DNA of 64,000 bases from DASRHT01 sp035650355 (GCA_035650355.1 DASRHT010000014.1:1-64000); one strand, 5' to 3'; positions 55,459 through 64,000 are shown, counted from the first letter of the stretch. The notes: generated by a model from the sequence alone, not told the origin. Numbers and translations: made by a program.

Positions 55459-56877
55459 TTATCCTCGTGAGCGTGCCAGCTCGCGTTCACGCTTCTCAGT
55501 GAAGCGCCGTTCGCCACCGCGCTCGTAACGATCATTGCTGAAACGTCCAAGCCCGAGCTCGCCCTTCTCCCAGATTACCAGTAACATACTGGCATTGAAG
55601 ATCGAGGAGTAGGTGCCGCTGAAGATACCGATCAGGAGCGTCAGTGTGAACGTGCGCACGCTATCGCCGCCGAAGAGGGTGAGCGCGCTCAGCGTGAAAA
55701 GCACGGTGAGCGAAGTATTCAGCGAACGAGCCATTGTTTGCACAAGGCTGGCATTCACCACCTCTTCAAAAGTCTCGCTGGTGCGTCGGTGCAGATTCTC
55801 GCGGATACGGTCGAAAACAACAATAGTATCGTGGACCGAGAAACCGACCACCGTGAGCAGGGCTGTGATGAACAGGGCATCGATGCGAATATCGAATAGC
55901 TTGCCCAGGATCGAGAAGATACCCAGCACCACCAACACGTCGTGCAACATAGCGATGATCGCGCATGCGCCATAGCGCCACGCCTTAGGAATCTTGCGGA
56001 ACGAGAACCAGATATAGAGCAGGATGAAGGCCGAGGCCGCTATTACCGCTAATATCGCGTTGCGTGTCGTGTCCGAGGCGACCGAAGGGCCTACTTCGGA
56101 GTTGCTAATCAACTGTACCAGCGAGCCACCTGAGTTGAGAATGGTTGCCTGGATCTTCGGTACATCAACCGTTCCCCCGGTGATCTTGACAATGGTGCGC
56201 GTGTTAATGGTGACCGTCTGGGTGGTTGTTCCCTGGAGTATCTGATCAACCTTCACCGGGATGGTGGAGGGGTTGTTGTTGGTGGCAGGCGTCGGCGTCG
56301 CGACTGGCGTACCGGTTGCTTTGGCCGTAGGTTGTGCCGTGGCGCTGGCTGTCGGGACGACTGTTGGCGTTGGCGCTGTAACGGCTGTGTCTGACGGCGC
56401 CCCCTTCGTCGGATCGCTGGTGTTTGGCAGCTTGTTCAGCAGATTCTGGATGTCGCTTACCTTCGGGGCGTTTTTAAAGCCTACGATAAGAACCTGCGTA
56501 AATGTTTTATTGCCACTTAATGGAATAGTGGTGAAGGTGACAGTTGTTTCGGGATATTTGCCTTTGATTGTATTCTGGATACTGCTCTGAACGTTCGTGT
56601 CGATCTGGGTATTGAGTCGTACCCAGACGCTTTTGTTTGCCGCGAGCGTTTTGTCATCGCCTGGAACGATCTGCAGGTCTTCCAGCTTGAGCGGTTTGAG
56701 CCAGTTAGTGACCTGGGCTGCGGTAACGCTTTGTTGCGGGCGGATCTCAACTTGAGATCCGCCCGCAAAGTCGATACCGACGTTCAAGCCGTAGAGGAGA
56801 AAGGAGATAAACCCCGGGACAATCACGACCAGCGAGATGATCAGGAATACATAGCGATATTTTACGAGATTGAACAC
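55459..56877 (-). CDS. secF: protein translocase subunit SecF (472 aa)
   Basis: A membrane component of the Sec translocase accessory complex SecDF, which uses the proton gradient to pull exported proteins. TM1 is in YRYVFLIISLVVIVPGFISF, followed by the SecF motif GIDFAGGSQVEI. The C-terminal block of five helices includes NAILAVIAASAFILLYIWFS and the diagnostic VVGFSVHDTIVVFDRIREN. It is longer than usual SecF (about 300-320 aa): the extracytoplasmic loop carries a Pro/Thr/Ala-rich linker (about residues 150-210). GTG 56877 follows AGGAGG, 5 bases apart, which overlaps the secD stop. Confidence 0.95.
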   Translation of the reverse strand: MFNLVKYRYVFLIISLVVIVPGFISFLLYGLNVGIDFAGGSQVEIRPQQSVTAAQVTNWLKPLKLEDLQIVPGDDKTLAANKSVWVRLNTQIDTNVQSSIQNTIKGKYPETTVTFTTIPLSGNKTFTQVLIVGFKNAPKVSDIQNLLNKLPNTSDPTKGAPSDTAVTAPTPTVVPTASATAQPTAKATGTPVATPTPATNNNPSTIPVKVDQILQGTTTQTVTINTRTIVKITGGTVDVPKIQATILNSGGSLVQLISNSEVGPSVASDTTRNAILAVIAASAFILLYIWFSFRKIPKAWRYGACAIIAMLHDVLVVLGIFSILGKLFDIRIDALFITALLTVVGFSVHDTIVVFDRIRENLHRRTSETFEEVVNASLVQTMARSLNTSLTVLFTLSALTLFGGDSVRTFTLTLLIGIFSGTYSSIFNASMLLVIWEKGELGLGRFSNDRYERGGERRFTEKRERELARSRG

Positions 56878-56886
56878 GATAGCCTC

Positions 56887-58275
56887 CTACACCACGCTGT
56901 TCCGCCGCGCCAGGGCAGGGACAGCAATTGCGCCACGGGGCAGCCCAAAAAGTGCGGGGTGATTGATAACGCCAGTCGGCACAAGCAAATTGAGGAAGGT
57001 GCGTGTGACGATGATGGCGGTGAACATACTGATCACAACGCCCAGGAACAGGGTGGTGGCAAAGCCGACGATCAGACTGGCGCCAAAGTTGCTGCCAAAG
57101 CCGTAGAGCACCGCGCAAGTGATCAGCGTCGAGCAGTTTGAGTCTCTGATCGACGGCCACGCTCGCCGCCAGCCAATATCAATGGCTGATGCCAGCAGTC
57201 TGCCAGCACGCAGTTCTTCCTTGACGCGCTCGAAGATCAGCACGTTAGCGTCTACCGCCATACCAATCGAGAGGATGAAGCCCGCGATACCTGGCAGCGT
57301 GAGGGTGACTCCGATCAGCTTGAAGACAGCCAGAGTAAAGAGCGCGTACAGGATGAGCGCGAAGTCTGCCAGCACGCCTGGTAAGCGATAATAGAGCACC
57401 ATAAAAGCGATAACGATGCCCAGCCCAATGATGCCAGCCAGCAGGCTCTTGAGGATTGAGTCCTGTCCAAGCGTCGCGCCAACCGTTTCCTCGCTCGAAA
57501 TCTGCAGCGCTACCGGTAGCGCACCATATTTGAGGACTGTGACAAGCTGATTGGCCTGGTCGAGCGTGAAGTTCCCCGTAATCTGGCCGCTGCCGGGAAG
57601 CTGGCTCTGGATAGTGGGGGAGGAGATAACCACTCTGTCCAGGGTAATGGTCATAACCTGACCGACATGGCTGGAAGTATAGCTGCTAAGACGACTAACG
57701 GCGTCACCTTTCATGCCGAAGTTTACCACGTATTGGTTCGTCTGCGAGTCCTGACCAACGCTCAAGGTTGAAGGATCAAGGTCACCGCCTGTAAAAAGCG
57801 GTTTGCCGTTGGGATTGGTTTGGGCAAAATCCGATGGGTTGAACGCCGATCCTTGTTGCAGGTTGGAGGTGGATGTATCCCAGAATTCGAGCTTGCCGGT
57901 TTTGAGTAACGTGTTAATGGCATCCTGCTGGTTGCCGCTATTCAATCCTGGAAGCTCAACGGCGATGGCTGGCTCTCCGTTGAGAGTCTGAAGTCGAATG
58001 CTTGGCTCGTTGACCCCCAGGCCGCCATTCACACGCTGCTCAATCTGCGTACGTGTGTTGTTCATGTCGTCCGCGCTAGGGTGCTGACCAGGCGCAGGGG
58101 CAAGCAGGACGCGCACACCGCCTTGCAGGTCGAGCCCTTGATGGAACGTAAATGGGTTGGGAATGCCATGCCAGGGCTTTCCGGCACTGTCTGCATTAGG
58201 CCAGAAGATTACGTATGATGCGCCCACGGCTAGTAAGATGATGAAGAGGAGGAGTGTGAGTGTTCCTCGTCTCAT
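56887..58275 (-). CDS. secD: protein translocase subunit SecD (462 aa)
   Basis: The first gene of the secDF operon. There is an N-terminal signal-anchor helix, then GLDLQGGVRVLLAP (SecD motif), the P1 head region, and the C-terminal six-helix block with ALPVALQISSEETVGATLGQ, AGFILSIGMAVDANVLIFER and VKEELRAGR. The Asp of DANVLIFER is in the proton-relay region. The length is normal for a compact SecD. GAGAGGAAA precedes ATG 58275. An extended -10 (TGTTATACT on the minus strand, about 58417-58409) may be its promoter, although I find no good -35. Confidence 0.95.
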   Translation of the reverse strand: MRRGTLTLLLFIILLAVGASYVIFWPNADSAGKPWHGIPNPFTFHQGLDLQGGVRVLLAPAPGQHPSADDMNNTRTQIEQRVNGGLGVNEPSIRLQTLNGEPAIAVELPGLNSGNQQDAINTLLKTGKLEFWDTSTSNLQQGSAFNPSDFAQTNPNGKPLFTGGDLDPSTLSVGQDSQTNQYVVNFGMKGDAVSRLSSYTSSHVGQVMTITLDRVVISSPTIQSQLPGSGQITGNFTLDQANQLVTVLKYGALPVALQISSEETVGATLGQDSILKSLLAGIIGLGIVIAFMVLYYRLPGVLADFALILYALFTLAVFKLIGVTLTLPGIAGFILSIGMAVDANVLIFERVKEELRAGRLLASAIDIGWRRAWPSIRDSNCSTLITCAVLYGFGSNFGASLIVGFATTLFLGVVISMFTAIIVTRTFLNLLVPTGVINHPALFGLPRGAIAVPALARRNSVV

Positions 58276-58445
58276 AAGTCGTATTTCCTCTCACTCAATA
58301 ATGTCGTTTACATGCTAACGCGCGTCCACCTGGACTAATGATCTTGCCATCGGACGCAATAAAAATACCCCATGTCGAGACGCAACATGCGCTCCTATCT
58401 TTCTGTGCAGTATAACACAGTTGGATAGGATTGCCTATCCCGTCA
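58276..58445. other. secD upstream region
   Basis: Non-coding spacer between secD and the MITE. It holds only the possible minus-strand extended -10 (58409-58417) within a small hairpin CTGTG...CACAG. Confidence 0.4.
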
Positions 58446-58632
58446 ATGATTCACCAGGGCTTCTCAAACGTTGTCTTTTCATCCAGAACGGCTCGCAAGC
58501 GAGCCGCGGAGAGGAAGGTGTTGGCTGCGCCCACAGCCAGCACCCACAGCCAACACCTTCCTCCCCCTCTGAGCGCCGAAGGCGCGAGCAGTCAGAGCAC
58601 GCACCGACTTTTGAGAAGCCCTGATGATTCAC
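58446..58632. mobile_element. MITE-like element with 14-bp terminal inverted repeats and 9-bp target duplication
   Basis: The inverted termini CAGGGCTTCTCAAA (58455-58468) and TTTGAGAAGCCCTG (58610-58623) are perfect over 14 bp. They are flanked by the exact direct repeat ATGATTCAC at 58446-58454 and 58624-58632. Inside are further palindromes (GGCTCGCAAGCGAGCC; GAAGGTGTTGGCTG with CAGCCAACACCTTC; GCGCCGAAGGCGC). There is no transposase, so it is a non-autonomous element of 169 bp. It sits between the divergent secD and ABC-exporter promoters. 58633-58752 holds the ABC leader, with AAAGGAG at 58736-58742. Confidence 0.85.
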
Positions 58633-58752
58633 TCACCTCTAGCATTTTATAATAATTGAAACGTTGCCATGATGTTTTTGTTACAAGATGGGGAATATAC
58701 AACCCCGAACCGGTTGTTTCGTAGCTAGAGACGAGAAAGGAGTCACATTTTC

Positions 58753-59514
58753 ATGGATGAGGCAACAACTCTACGAGGCTCGCTCACTAATGAACCTCTG
58801 GCAAATAGAGAGCGCAGGGCGGTGATGGAGGTGCGCGCTATCACCAAGAGTCTTCCCCTCGGGCGCGAACGGATCGATATTCTTAAAGGGATGAGCTTTC
58901 AAATTTTGAGCGGGGAGTTTATCTCGATTGTTGGCCCCTCCGGCTCTGGCAAAAGTACATTGCTAGGCATTATTGCGGGCCTGGACAATCCAAGCAGCGG
59001 CCAGGTGCTGATTGATGGAGTGGATATCACGCGCATGGCCGAGGGGAAGCTGGCAACGGTGCGCAACCAGAAGATCGGCATGGTCTTCCAGGCGTTTAAC
59101 CTGATCCCCACTCTGACGGCCCAGGAAAATGTCGAGGTGCCGCTTTACGTCGGCAAACACACGGGCTCCCCTTCGGCGCGGGCGAAGGAACTGCTGGCGC
59201 TGGTGGGCCTCTCCCATCGCCTCGGGCATCGTCCGAACCAGCTCTCCGGCGGCGAGCAGCAGCGGGTCGCGATTGCGCGAGCGCTGGCGACCGATCCCGC
59301 CATTGTGATCGCGGACGAGCCGACGGGCAATCTGGATGCCAAGAATGGCGAAAATATCCTCAGCCTGATCGCCGAACTGCGTGAGAAAACTGGCAAAACC
59401 TTCATCATTGCCACCCACGATCCCGTTGTTGCCTCTCATGCCGACCGCGCGATTCGTATCGTTGATGGCCTGATTGCTTCGATAGAAGCGGTAAATGGGA
59501 GAGCCGCGCAGTGA
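58753..59514 (+). CDS. ABC transporter ATP-binding protein, LolD/MacB-type (253 aa)
   Basis: A complete nucleotide-binding domain: Walker A SIVGPSGSGKSTLLGIIAGL, Q-loop VFQAFNLIPTLTAQENV, signature LSGGEQQRVAIARALA, Walker B IVIADEPTGNLD and the switch His in IATHDPVVASH. It is of the class that partners FtsX/MacB-type permeases and drives extraction or export of lipoproteins, peptides or drugs rather than import. An N-terminal extension of about 25 residues precedes the usual start. AAAGGAG lies 10 bases before the ATG. Its stop overlaps the permease start (GTGA). Confidence 0.92.
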   Translation: MDEATTLRGSLTNEPLANRERRAVMEVRAITKSLPLGRERIDILKGMSFQILSGEFISIVGPSGSGKSTLLGIIAGLDNPSSGQVLIDGVDITRMAEGKLATVRNQKIGMVFQAFNLIPTLTAQENVEVPLYVGKHTGSPSARAKELLALVGLSHRLGHRPNQLSGGEQQRVAIARALATDPAIVIADEPTGNLDAKNGENILSLIAELREKTGKTFIIATHDPVVASHADRAIRIVDGLIASIEAVNGRAAQ

Positions 59515-62327
59515 AAGCCTCGATGTACTTCCTTTCCGCGTTCCTGAGCGCAGCTAGACGCGCCAGCGGCGTTGGAACGCGGAAGATTTCAATGTACTTT
59601 AATTACACCACGCGCTCGCTGGTCCGCGGCGGCCAGCGGACTATGCTGGCGGTCTTCTGCGTCGCTGTGGGTGTGATGGCGATTGTGGCGCTGCAACTCG
59701 TGGGCCTGATGATTAATAATGCTTTCGATAGCAATGTGCGCGATGCCAACGGCGGCGATATCGCCGTAACCTCAGAAAATCAGCCCTTTACGCAGGATGA
59801 TCTTGCCTTCTTTAAAAACCTCAAAAATGATGGTAAAATCACAGATTATACAGCGTCGATCAATGCGCAGGGGACGGTGAGCCTGAAGGACTCGCTGCGG
59901 CAATCTTTTTCCGTACGTGTGGTTGATCCCGCCAATTATCCGGTAGTGACTCCTCCGACGTTTACCAATCCTAAAGATGGCGCGATCTCCAATCTGCTGA
60001 AGAATAACCAGGTGGTGGTGACACAGCCGTTTATTGATCAGTATAAGAAAAAGATCGGCGATACTTTTGAGCTGCACGTCGGCTCGCGCGAACAGAACGG
60101 GCGGACGATCCCGGTGAAGCTAGCGGGTATTGTGAGCGATTCCGGCGTGCTGGCACAATCGGGCAGTGTACTGCTGATCTCGCTCAACGATTATAAGGCG
60201 GCTGCTCCCAAATTGCCCCTCCTCTTTGATACGGTCAATGTGACAACGGCCAACCAGGCGCAGACTGATCAAGCGGTCAAGCAGATCCAGGCGAACTTCC
60301 CCATTGCCTCGGCTCGCACCGCAAAGGATGCGCTCAGCCAGCAGCAGGATACGATTGATAATATCAAAAAATTCCTGGAGATCGCTGGTCTGCTGGCGTT
60401 GCTGATCGGTGGCGTTGGTATTGTCAATACGATGCAGGTCTTGCTCTCGCGCCGCAAAACTGAGATTGCAATGCTCAAAACTACCGGCTATCGCCGCTTT
60501 GATCTCTACCTGCTTTTTGGCCTGGAAGCAGGCTTGCTGGGTCTGGTGGGCGGAGCTCTGGGAGCCGGAACTGCTATTGGCGTGAGTTATCTGGTGCGCA
60601 ACCTGGTCCAGCAGACGTTCGGGCTGAATATTCCCTTTACTCTCGATCAGGTAACGATTTTTGGCGGACTGGTGATCGGGTTGGTGACGGCCCTGATCTT
60701 TGGCCTGATGCCTATCGTACAGGCAGCCAATATCCGGCCTTTGAATGTGATCCGCGAACTGCCAGAGGGCAGGGGAGCTACCAGCATTGCCTTGACGATC
60801 CTGCTGCTGGTCATACTTTCTGTGCTCTTCTGCGGACTGGCGATCTTTATTCTGAGTAATGACGTCTTTCTGGGCGTGGTCTCCGTCTATGGAACCTTTG
60901 TATTTCTGGGTCTGCTAAGCCTGTTCTTCGGGCTGGTGGTCTTGATCGTAAGCAAATTGCCAGTACCTGAGCGGTTCAACCTGGGCTATCTGACGCTGGT
61001 GCTGGTCGGGGTAGCACTCTCTGCTCTGCTCTACCACTTCCTGCCCCCCTTCGGCATCTTGTTGCTGCTGGTCTCGCTGCTGGGCTTTGTGGTGGTGCTG
61101 ATGCCCCGCACCTGGAAGGCAACGATCAAGATGGCGTTGCGCAACCTGGATCGCCAGCGCGCCCGTACGACAACAACCATGCTGGCACTGTTTGTCGGCA
61201 TCTTCACCATCGGCCTGATCATTGTGCTGGGGCAAAACCTGCGTGATCAGGTGAACAGAGTGATCGCGACGACGCTCAATTACAATGTAATTTCAATTAC
61301 GTCGGGGAATGATACTACAAAGTTACAAAATCAGCTCACCTCAGTGCCCGGCCTTTCGACGTATCGCCATCGTACGCTCTCCTCGACGGTGCCCGTTGCG
61401 ATCAACGATCAGCCGATTGCTACGCTATTGCCAACCGGCAAAGATAACCCTTCGGCAAACTCGCTGGGCCGGGGCGGGACGCTGTACTTCCTCAGCGGCA
61501 TCGAAGGCTATGATGTGGGCAATAATCAGTTTCCCAGTACAAAGGATGTACGCATTCTCGCCGGTCGCAATCTCAACGCCGATGATGCCGGGACCGATCA
61601 TGTCTTGATTGCCTTCCAGCTTGCCAATCTTGCCCCATTGCACTTGAAGGTGGGCGATCAGATGACGCTGGCGGGTCTGGATCGCGTGACTACGAGAACG
61701 GTTACGGTAGTGGGTATCTATCGCCCGCTCAGCATCGGGAACAATATCTATCCGCTATTGGGAACGACCGATACGACCAGGGCACTATCGCCCGCAGGGA
61801 TAGACCAATCAATCTTCTATATGAGGATCGATCCCAACAAGCTCAATAATGCCATTGATATTATCGGCAATGCGGTCCCCAATGCCTTTGTGCTCAATCT
61901 GGCGAATATCGGCGACATTATTGACGAGCTGCTCAACGATGTTCTGTTGACACTGACTACGATTGCCTCGCTCTCGCTGCTGGCGGGTGTGATCATCATT
62001 GCGAATGCTGTGGCGCTGGCAATGCTGGAGCGCAGACGCGAGCTGGGCATTCTCAAGTCGGTTGGCTATACCAGCGGTTCGATTTTGAGCGAGGTGCTGA
62101 TCGAGAATGGCCTGGTTGGCGGAGTTGGCGCGTTGCTGGCGATGCTGTTGGTGACGCTGGCAACCAGCTTGCTCGGTACCTATGTCTTCAAGTCTAACTT
62201 CGGGGTTGATGGCTACCTTGCGCTGGCACTGGTCGTCGGTTCGGCGCTGCTGGCAATGCTCACCGCTGCACTGGTTGCCTGGGGCTCGGTGCGTGTGCGC
62301 CCGCTGGAAGTGTTGCGCTACGAATAA
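59511..62327 (+). CDS. MacB/FtsX-type ABC permease, duplicated core (938 aa)
   Basis: It has an N-terminal helix (TMLAVFCVAVGVMAIVALQL), a MacB-like extracytoplasmic domain and an FtsX core with VGIVNTMQVLLSRRKTEIAM. A central group of helices follows (about residues 420-540). A second MacB/FtsX unit ends ANAVALAMLERRRELGILKS and the conserved WGSVRVRPLEVLRYE. This double architecture is that of large Gram-positive-type exporters. Together with the upstream ATPase it forms a complete transporter; the substrate is unknown. The GTG at 59511 overlaps the ATPase stop. Residues about 8-30 come from an inserted palindrome (see the repeat at 59523-59599), so the ancestral N-terminus was 23 residues shorter. 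Confidence 0.9.
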   Translation: MKASMYFLSAFLSAARRASGVGTRKISMYFNYTTRSLVRGGQRTMLAVFCVAVGVMAIVALQLVGLMINNAFDSNVRDANGGDIAVTSENQPFTQDDLAFFKNLKNDGKITDYTASINAQGTVSLKDSLRQSFSVRVVDPANYPVVTPPTFTNPKDGAISNLLKNNQVVVTQPFIDQYKKKIGDTFELHVGSREQNGRTIPVKLAGIVSDSGVLAQSGSVLLISLNDYKAAAPKLPLLFDTVNVTTANQAQTDQAVKQIQANFPIASARTAKDALSQQQDTIDNIKKFLEIAGLLALLIGGVGIVNTMQVLLSRRKTEIAMLKTTGYRRFDLYLLFGLEAGLLGLVGGALGAGTAIGVSYLVRNLVQQTFGLNIPFTLDQVTIFGGLVIGLVTALIFGLMPIVQAANIRPLNVIRELPEGRGATSIALTILLLVILSVLFCGLAIFILSNDVFLGVVSVYGTFVFLGLLSLFFGLVVLIVSKLPVPERFNLGYLTLVLVGVALSALLYHFLPPFGILLLLVSLLGFVVVLMPRTWKATIKMALRNLDRQRARTTTTMLALFVGIFTIGLIIVLGQNLRDQVNRVIATTLNYNVISITSGNDTTKLQNQLTSVPGLSTYRHRTLSSTVPVAINDQPIATLLPTGKDNPSANSLGRGGTLYFLSGIEGYDVGNNQFPSTKDVRILAGRNLNADDAGTDHVLIAFQLANLAPLHLKVGDQMTLAGLDRVTTRTVTVVGIYRPLSIGNNIYPLLGTTDTTRALSPAGIDQSIFYMRIDPNKLNNAIDIIGNAVPNAFVLNLANIGDIIDELLNDVLLTLTTIASLSLLAGVIIIANAVALAMLERRRELGILKSVGYTSGSILSEVLIENGLVGGVGALLAMLLVTLATSLLGTYVFKSNFGVDGYLALALVVGSALLAMLTAALVAWGSVRVRPLEVLRYE
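59523..59599 (+). repeat. in-frame palindromic insertion with 8-bp target duplication
   Basis: ATGTACTT occurs at 59523-59530 and again at 59592-59599. Between them, TTCCGCGTTCC (59534-59544) and GGAACGCGGAA (59574-59584) are perfect 11-bp inverted repeats. Removing one copy plus the palindrome (69 bp) rejoins the frame exactly as VKASMYFNYTTRS. This is a small mobile palindrome that added 23 codons to the permease without breaking it. Confidence 0.75.
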
Positions 62328-62359
62328 CTTCTCAGGTGGTAATAAAGCACGAATAATGG

Positions 62360-62393
62360 GGAGGGACTGGCTACGAACGCGGCCAGTCTCTCC
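62360..62393. terminator. bidirectional terminator after the ABC permease
   Basis: GGAGGGACTGGC (62360-62371) pairs with GCCAGTCTCTCC (62382-62393) with one mismatch and a 10-base loop, between two convergent genes. The flanking T content is modest on the plus strand. Confidence 0.65.
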
Positions 62394-62400
62394 TCATTAA

Positions 62401-62811
62401 TTATCCCTTTTTTCGTTTAAGTTCGACGACCGGAATGCGGCGGCTTGTTTTCTCCTGGTATTCGGCGAAGTTAGGATACCGTTTGGATTGTTCGGCATAG
62501 ATCCGATCCCGCTCCTCGCCGGTCACGACGGTGGCGGTGACGTCAAATTTGTCGGTGCCAACTTCAACGGTGGCGTTCGGGTGAGTCACCAGATTGTGGT
62601 ACCAATCGGGGTTGGTCGGTGAGCCGCCTTTGGAGGCGAAGATGAACATGCGGTCGCCATCGGGCAGATACATCAGAGGCGTTGTAAACTTTTTGCCACT
62701 TTTGGCCCCGGTAGTTGTCAGTAGCAGCAAGGGCGCGCCCTCAAACGGTCCGCCGACCTTGCCGCCATTAGTGTGAAACTCGTCAATAACTTGTCTATTC
62801 CAGTCTTTCAT
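62401..62811 (-). CDS. deazaflavin (F420)-dependent nitroreductase-family protein (136 aa)
   Basis: A split-barrel flavin-fold protein of the DDN type: EGAPLLLLTTTGAKSGKKFT is the characteristic beta-hairpin, followed by TPLMYLPDGDRMFIFASKGG and NPDWYHNLVTHPNATVEVG. Family members bind F420 or FMN and reduce nitroaromatics or quinones. The length is typical (about 130-150 aa). ATG 62811 is preferred because AAGGA lies 10 bases upstream; the in-frame ATG at 62838 lacks a site. It is convergent to the ABC permease. Substrate unknown. Confidence 0.88.
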   Translation of the reverse strand: MKDWNRQVIDEFHTNGGKVGGPFEGAPLLLLTTTGAKSGKKFTTPLMYLPDGDRMFIFASKGGSPTNPDWYHNLVTHPNATVEVGTDKFDVTATVVTGEERDRIYAEQSKRYPNFAEYQEKTSRRIPVVELKRKKG

Positions 62812-63153
62812 GCGTTGATTGTCCTTCTGTTTATGCATACCAGGAGTGCTGGCATCTGAAGTTATAACTTATTACTTTCATGATACTCATAAAAATATGC
62901 AAATGGCAAGCTATTCTTTGCAGACAGCCTGAGCGCTCCCACGATGAATCGGGGAGCTACAAGCGCGTCAGCAGGGTTGGCTGTCTGGAATAGCAAGTGA
63001 AAAGATGCGCGCAGGATACTATACAAATGCTGTTCGCCTGATAGGTGCAGCGGTTTTTTCACTTCTGTGCTAGATGACCGTCTCAATTACAGGTACGCCG
63101 GCAGCGACTGCCAGGAAGCTGCCGGCGTACCTATCCATGTGTCTGCTCAGTCA
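62812..63153. other. intergenic region with a 15-bp hairpin
   Basis: No gene is apparent. AGGTACGCCGGCAGC (63091-63105) and GCTGCCGGCGTACCT (63118-63132) form a perfect 15-bp stem with a 12-base loop, 22 bases beyond the oxidase stop. It may be a T-less terminator or a dispersed palindrome. Confidence 0.6.
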
Positions 63154-64000
63154 TCATGCGCGCGGCTTGATGTTCTGGTTGACGCGGAAGAAATTCGTAG
63201 GATCGTACTTGCTTTTGATGGCTGCCAGGCGCTCGTAGTTGTCGCGATAGGATGCTTTGACGCGATCCTCGCCCTCGTCCATCAAAAAGTTCACATATGC
63301 GCCACCTGCCGAGTAAGGATGGAGCGCCTCCCAATATTGCCTGGCCCAGTTCATGATGCCATTTTTATTGGCAGGATCGGGGTCGGCTCCTACGATTACC
63401 ACAGACCAGTTGGCGTCGCGATAGCTCCAGGCCGTATCATCGTTGCCAATGTGATGGGCAGTTCCGTTTACTGGGTAGAGATGCGTGGTCGAGAGCAGGG
63501 TTGGTATCTGGGAGCTGTGTTGCACATGGAGCCGAATCGCCTCGTCGCTCAGCTCGCTCACGAAATCCGCTTTCCAGTAATGCTGAAGCCCCGGCGGGTA
63601 AAGCGGGTCGAACATGCTCTGGAGAAGCGGGTGCGGGATAGGCCCAACGAGATCCAGGGCAGGTGAGAGGAAGCTGCGGATCGGGCGAAATACTTCCTCA
63701 GCCTTCTCCATTGGTCCAGTATAGCACCACACGATCCCACACATCGTCTTGTTATGGAGATGTTCAGGAAAAGGTGGCCCGGGAGGCACGATGAGAAAGA
63801 CAAAGAACCCGTTGAGATCGTCGGGTGCTCGCGTGATAAACTCCCGATACCACTTCATTACCTCCGGGGCCTGCTCTAACTCCCAGAGCATCGGGCCGGC
63901 ATAGTCGGTATGAATCGGGTGGGCTTTGAAAAGGAACGAGGTGACGACCCCGAAATTGCCGCCACCGCCGCGCAAGGCCCATAAGAGATCCTCGTTCTGC
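63154..64000 (-). CDS. FAD-linked oxidoreductase, berberine-bridge type, 5' end outside the window
   Basis: The reading frame is open to the window edge, starting inside NEDLLWALRGGGGNFGVVTS, the conserved FAD-binding end of the PCMH domain. It includes a substrate-binding middle and closes with the BBE motif YRDNYERLAAIKSKYDPTNF, ending FRVNQNIKPRA. Members oxidise sugars, alkaloids or other small molecules with covalently bound FAD. The His and Cys attachment sites would be in the missing N-terminal part. About 280 residues are present of the usual 450-480. Confidence 0.9.
   Translation of the reverse strand, partial: QNEDLLWALRGGGGNFGVVTSFLFKAHPIHTDYAGPMLWELEQAPEVMKWYREFITRAPDDLNGFFVFLIVPPGPPFPEHLHNKTMCGIVWCYTGPMEKAEEVFRPIRSFLSPALDLVGPIPHPLLQSMFDPLYPPGLQHYWKADFVSELSDEAIRLHVQHSSQIPTLLSTTHLYPVNGTAHHIGNDDTAWSYRDANWSVVIVGADPDPANKNGIMNWARQYWEALHPYSAGGAYVNFLMDEGEDRVKASYRDNYERLAAIKSKYDPTNFFRVNQNIKPRA

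Noticed and set aside
63091..63132. Intrinsic terminator of the oxidase gene
   Set aside because: The 15-bp stem is perfect but no T tract follows on the minus strand, so it is listed only as a hairpin.
1..64000. CRISPR arrays
   Set aside because: No regularly spaced repeats of 23-40 bases and no cas genes were found by eye.

Overview
The window looks like a moderately GC-rich chromosomal segment of a large-genome soil bacterium. A Ktedonobacter-type member of the Chloroflexota is my best guess, from the style of the SecD/SecF proteins, the TIR-NB-ARC-TPR protein, the polyphosphate/CHAD genes and the intergenic repeats. This is inference; no rRNA or other marker gene is present. Most of the first 51 kb is accessory DNA rich in antiviral defence genes. 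The last 12.5 kb, to the right of a tRNA-Leu(CAG), is ordinary core genome.

Layout. (1) 0-5.1 kb: small plus-strand genes of an apparently decaying element. They include a ComM-like AAA ATPase broken by a frameshift, a CheY-like receiver and a sigma-70-family factor split by an in-frame TGA. Several are preceded by a hairpin just upstream of the ribosome binding site. (2) 5.2-6.3 kb: a SMI1/KNR4-like gene and an orphan ORF tail. (3) 6.3-27.3 kb: a defence island read from two divergent, near-consensus promoters around 23.0 kb. Leftward it encodes a 1740-aa YprA/DUF1998 helicase, a DrmD-like SNF2 helicase and two PglX/DrmMI-like adenine methylases, one of them frameshifted. Rightward it encodes a McrB-like ATPase, a DUF2357 PD-(D/E)XK nuclease and the remnant of an SF1 helicase-phospholipase D protein. 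The set mixes DISARM, Druantia and McrBC parts.

(4) 27.7-51.3 kb: an AT-richer genomic island. It lies between the 3' end of tRNA-Leu and an exact 18-bp copy of that 3' end at 27.68 kb, which is the classic footprint of integration into a tRNA gene. No integrase remains. The island holds a Pycsar-like operon (a tandem class III nucleotide cyclase, an E2-like/SEC-C protein and a cNMP-binding TIR effector). Next come four more TIR-type proteins, a stretch of decayed toxin-like and IS982 remnants, and a tightly overlapping five-gene operon: a DUF4338 (DruA-like) protein, a DptF-like ATPase, an unknown protein in the DptG position, a giant FtsK-like ATPase and a HEPN protein. This last operon resembles the DptFGH restriction module without any phosphorothioation genes and is the best candidate for an undescribed system.

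(5) 51.3-64 kb: tRNA-Leu; a polyphosphate cluster (Ppx/GppA-CHAD fusion, CHAD protein, HD protein); a two-domain VOC protein; secD-secF; a MacB-like ABC exporter pair; a deazaflavin-dependent nitroreductase-like protein; and the 5'-truncated end of a berberine-bridge-type FAD oxidase. Two small non-autonomous palindromic elements with target-site duplications can be delimited to the base here. One lies upstream of the ABC operon and the other is inserted in frame in the permease gene.
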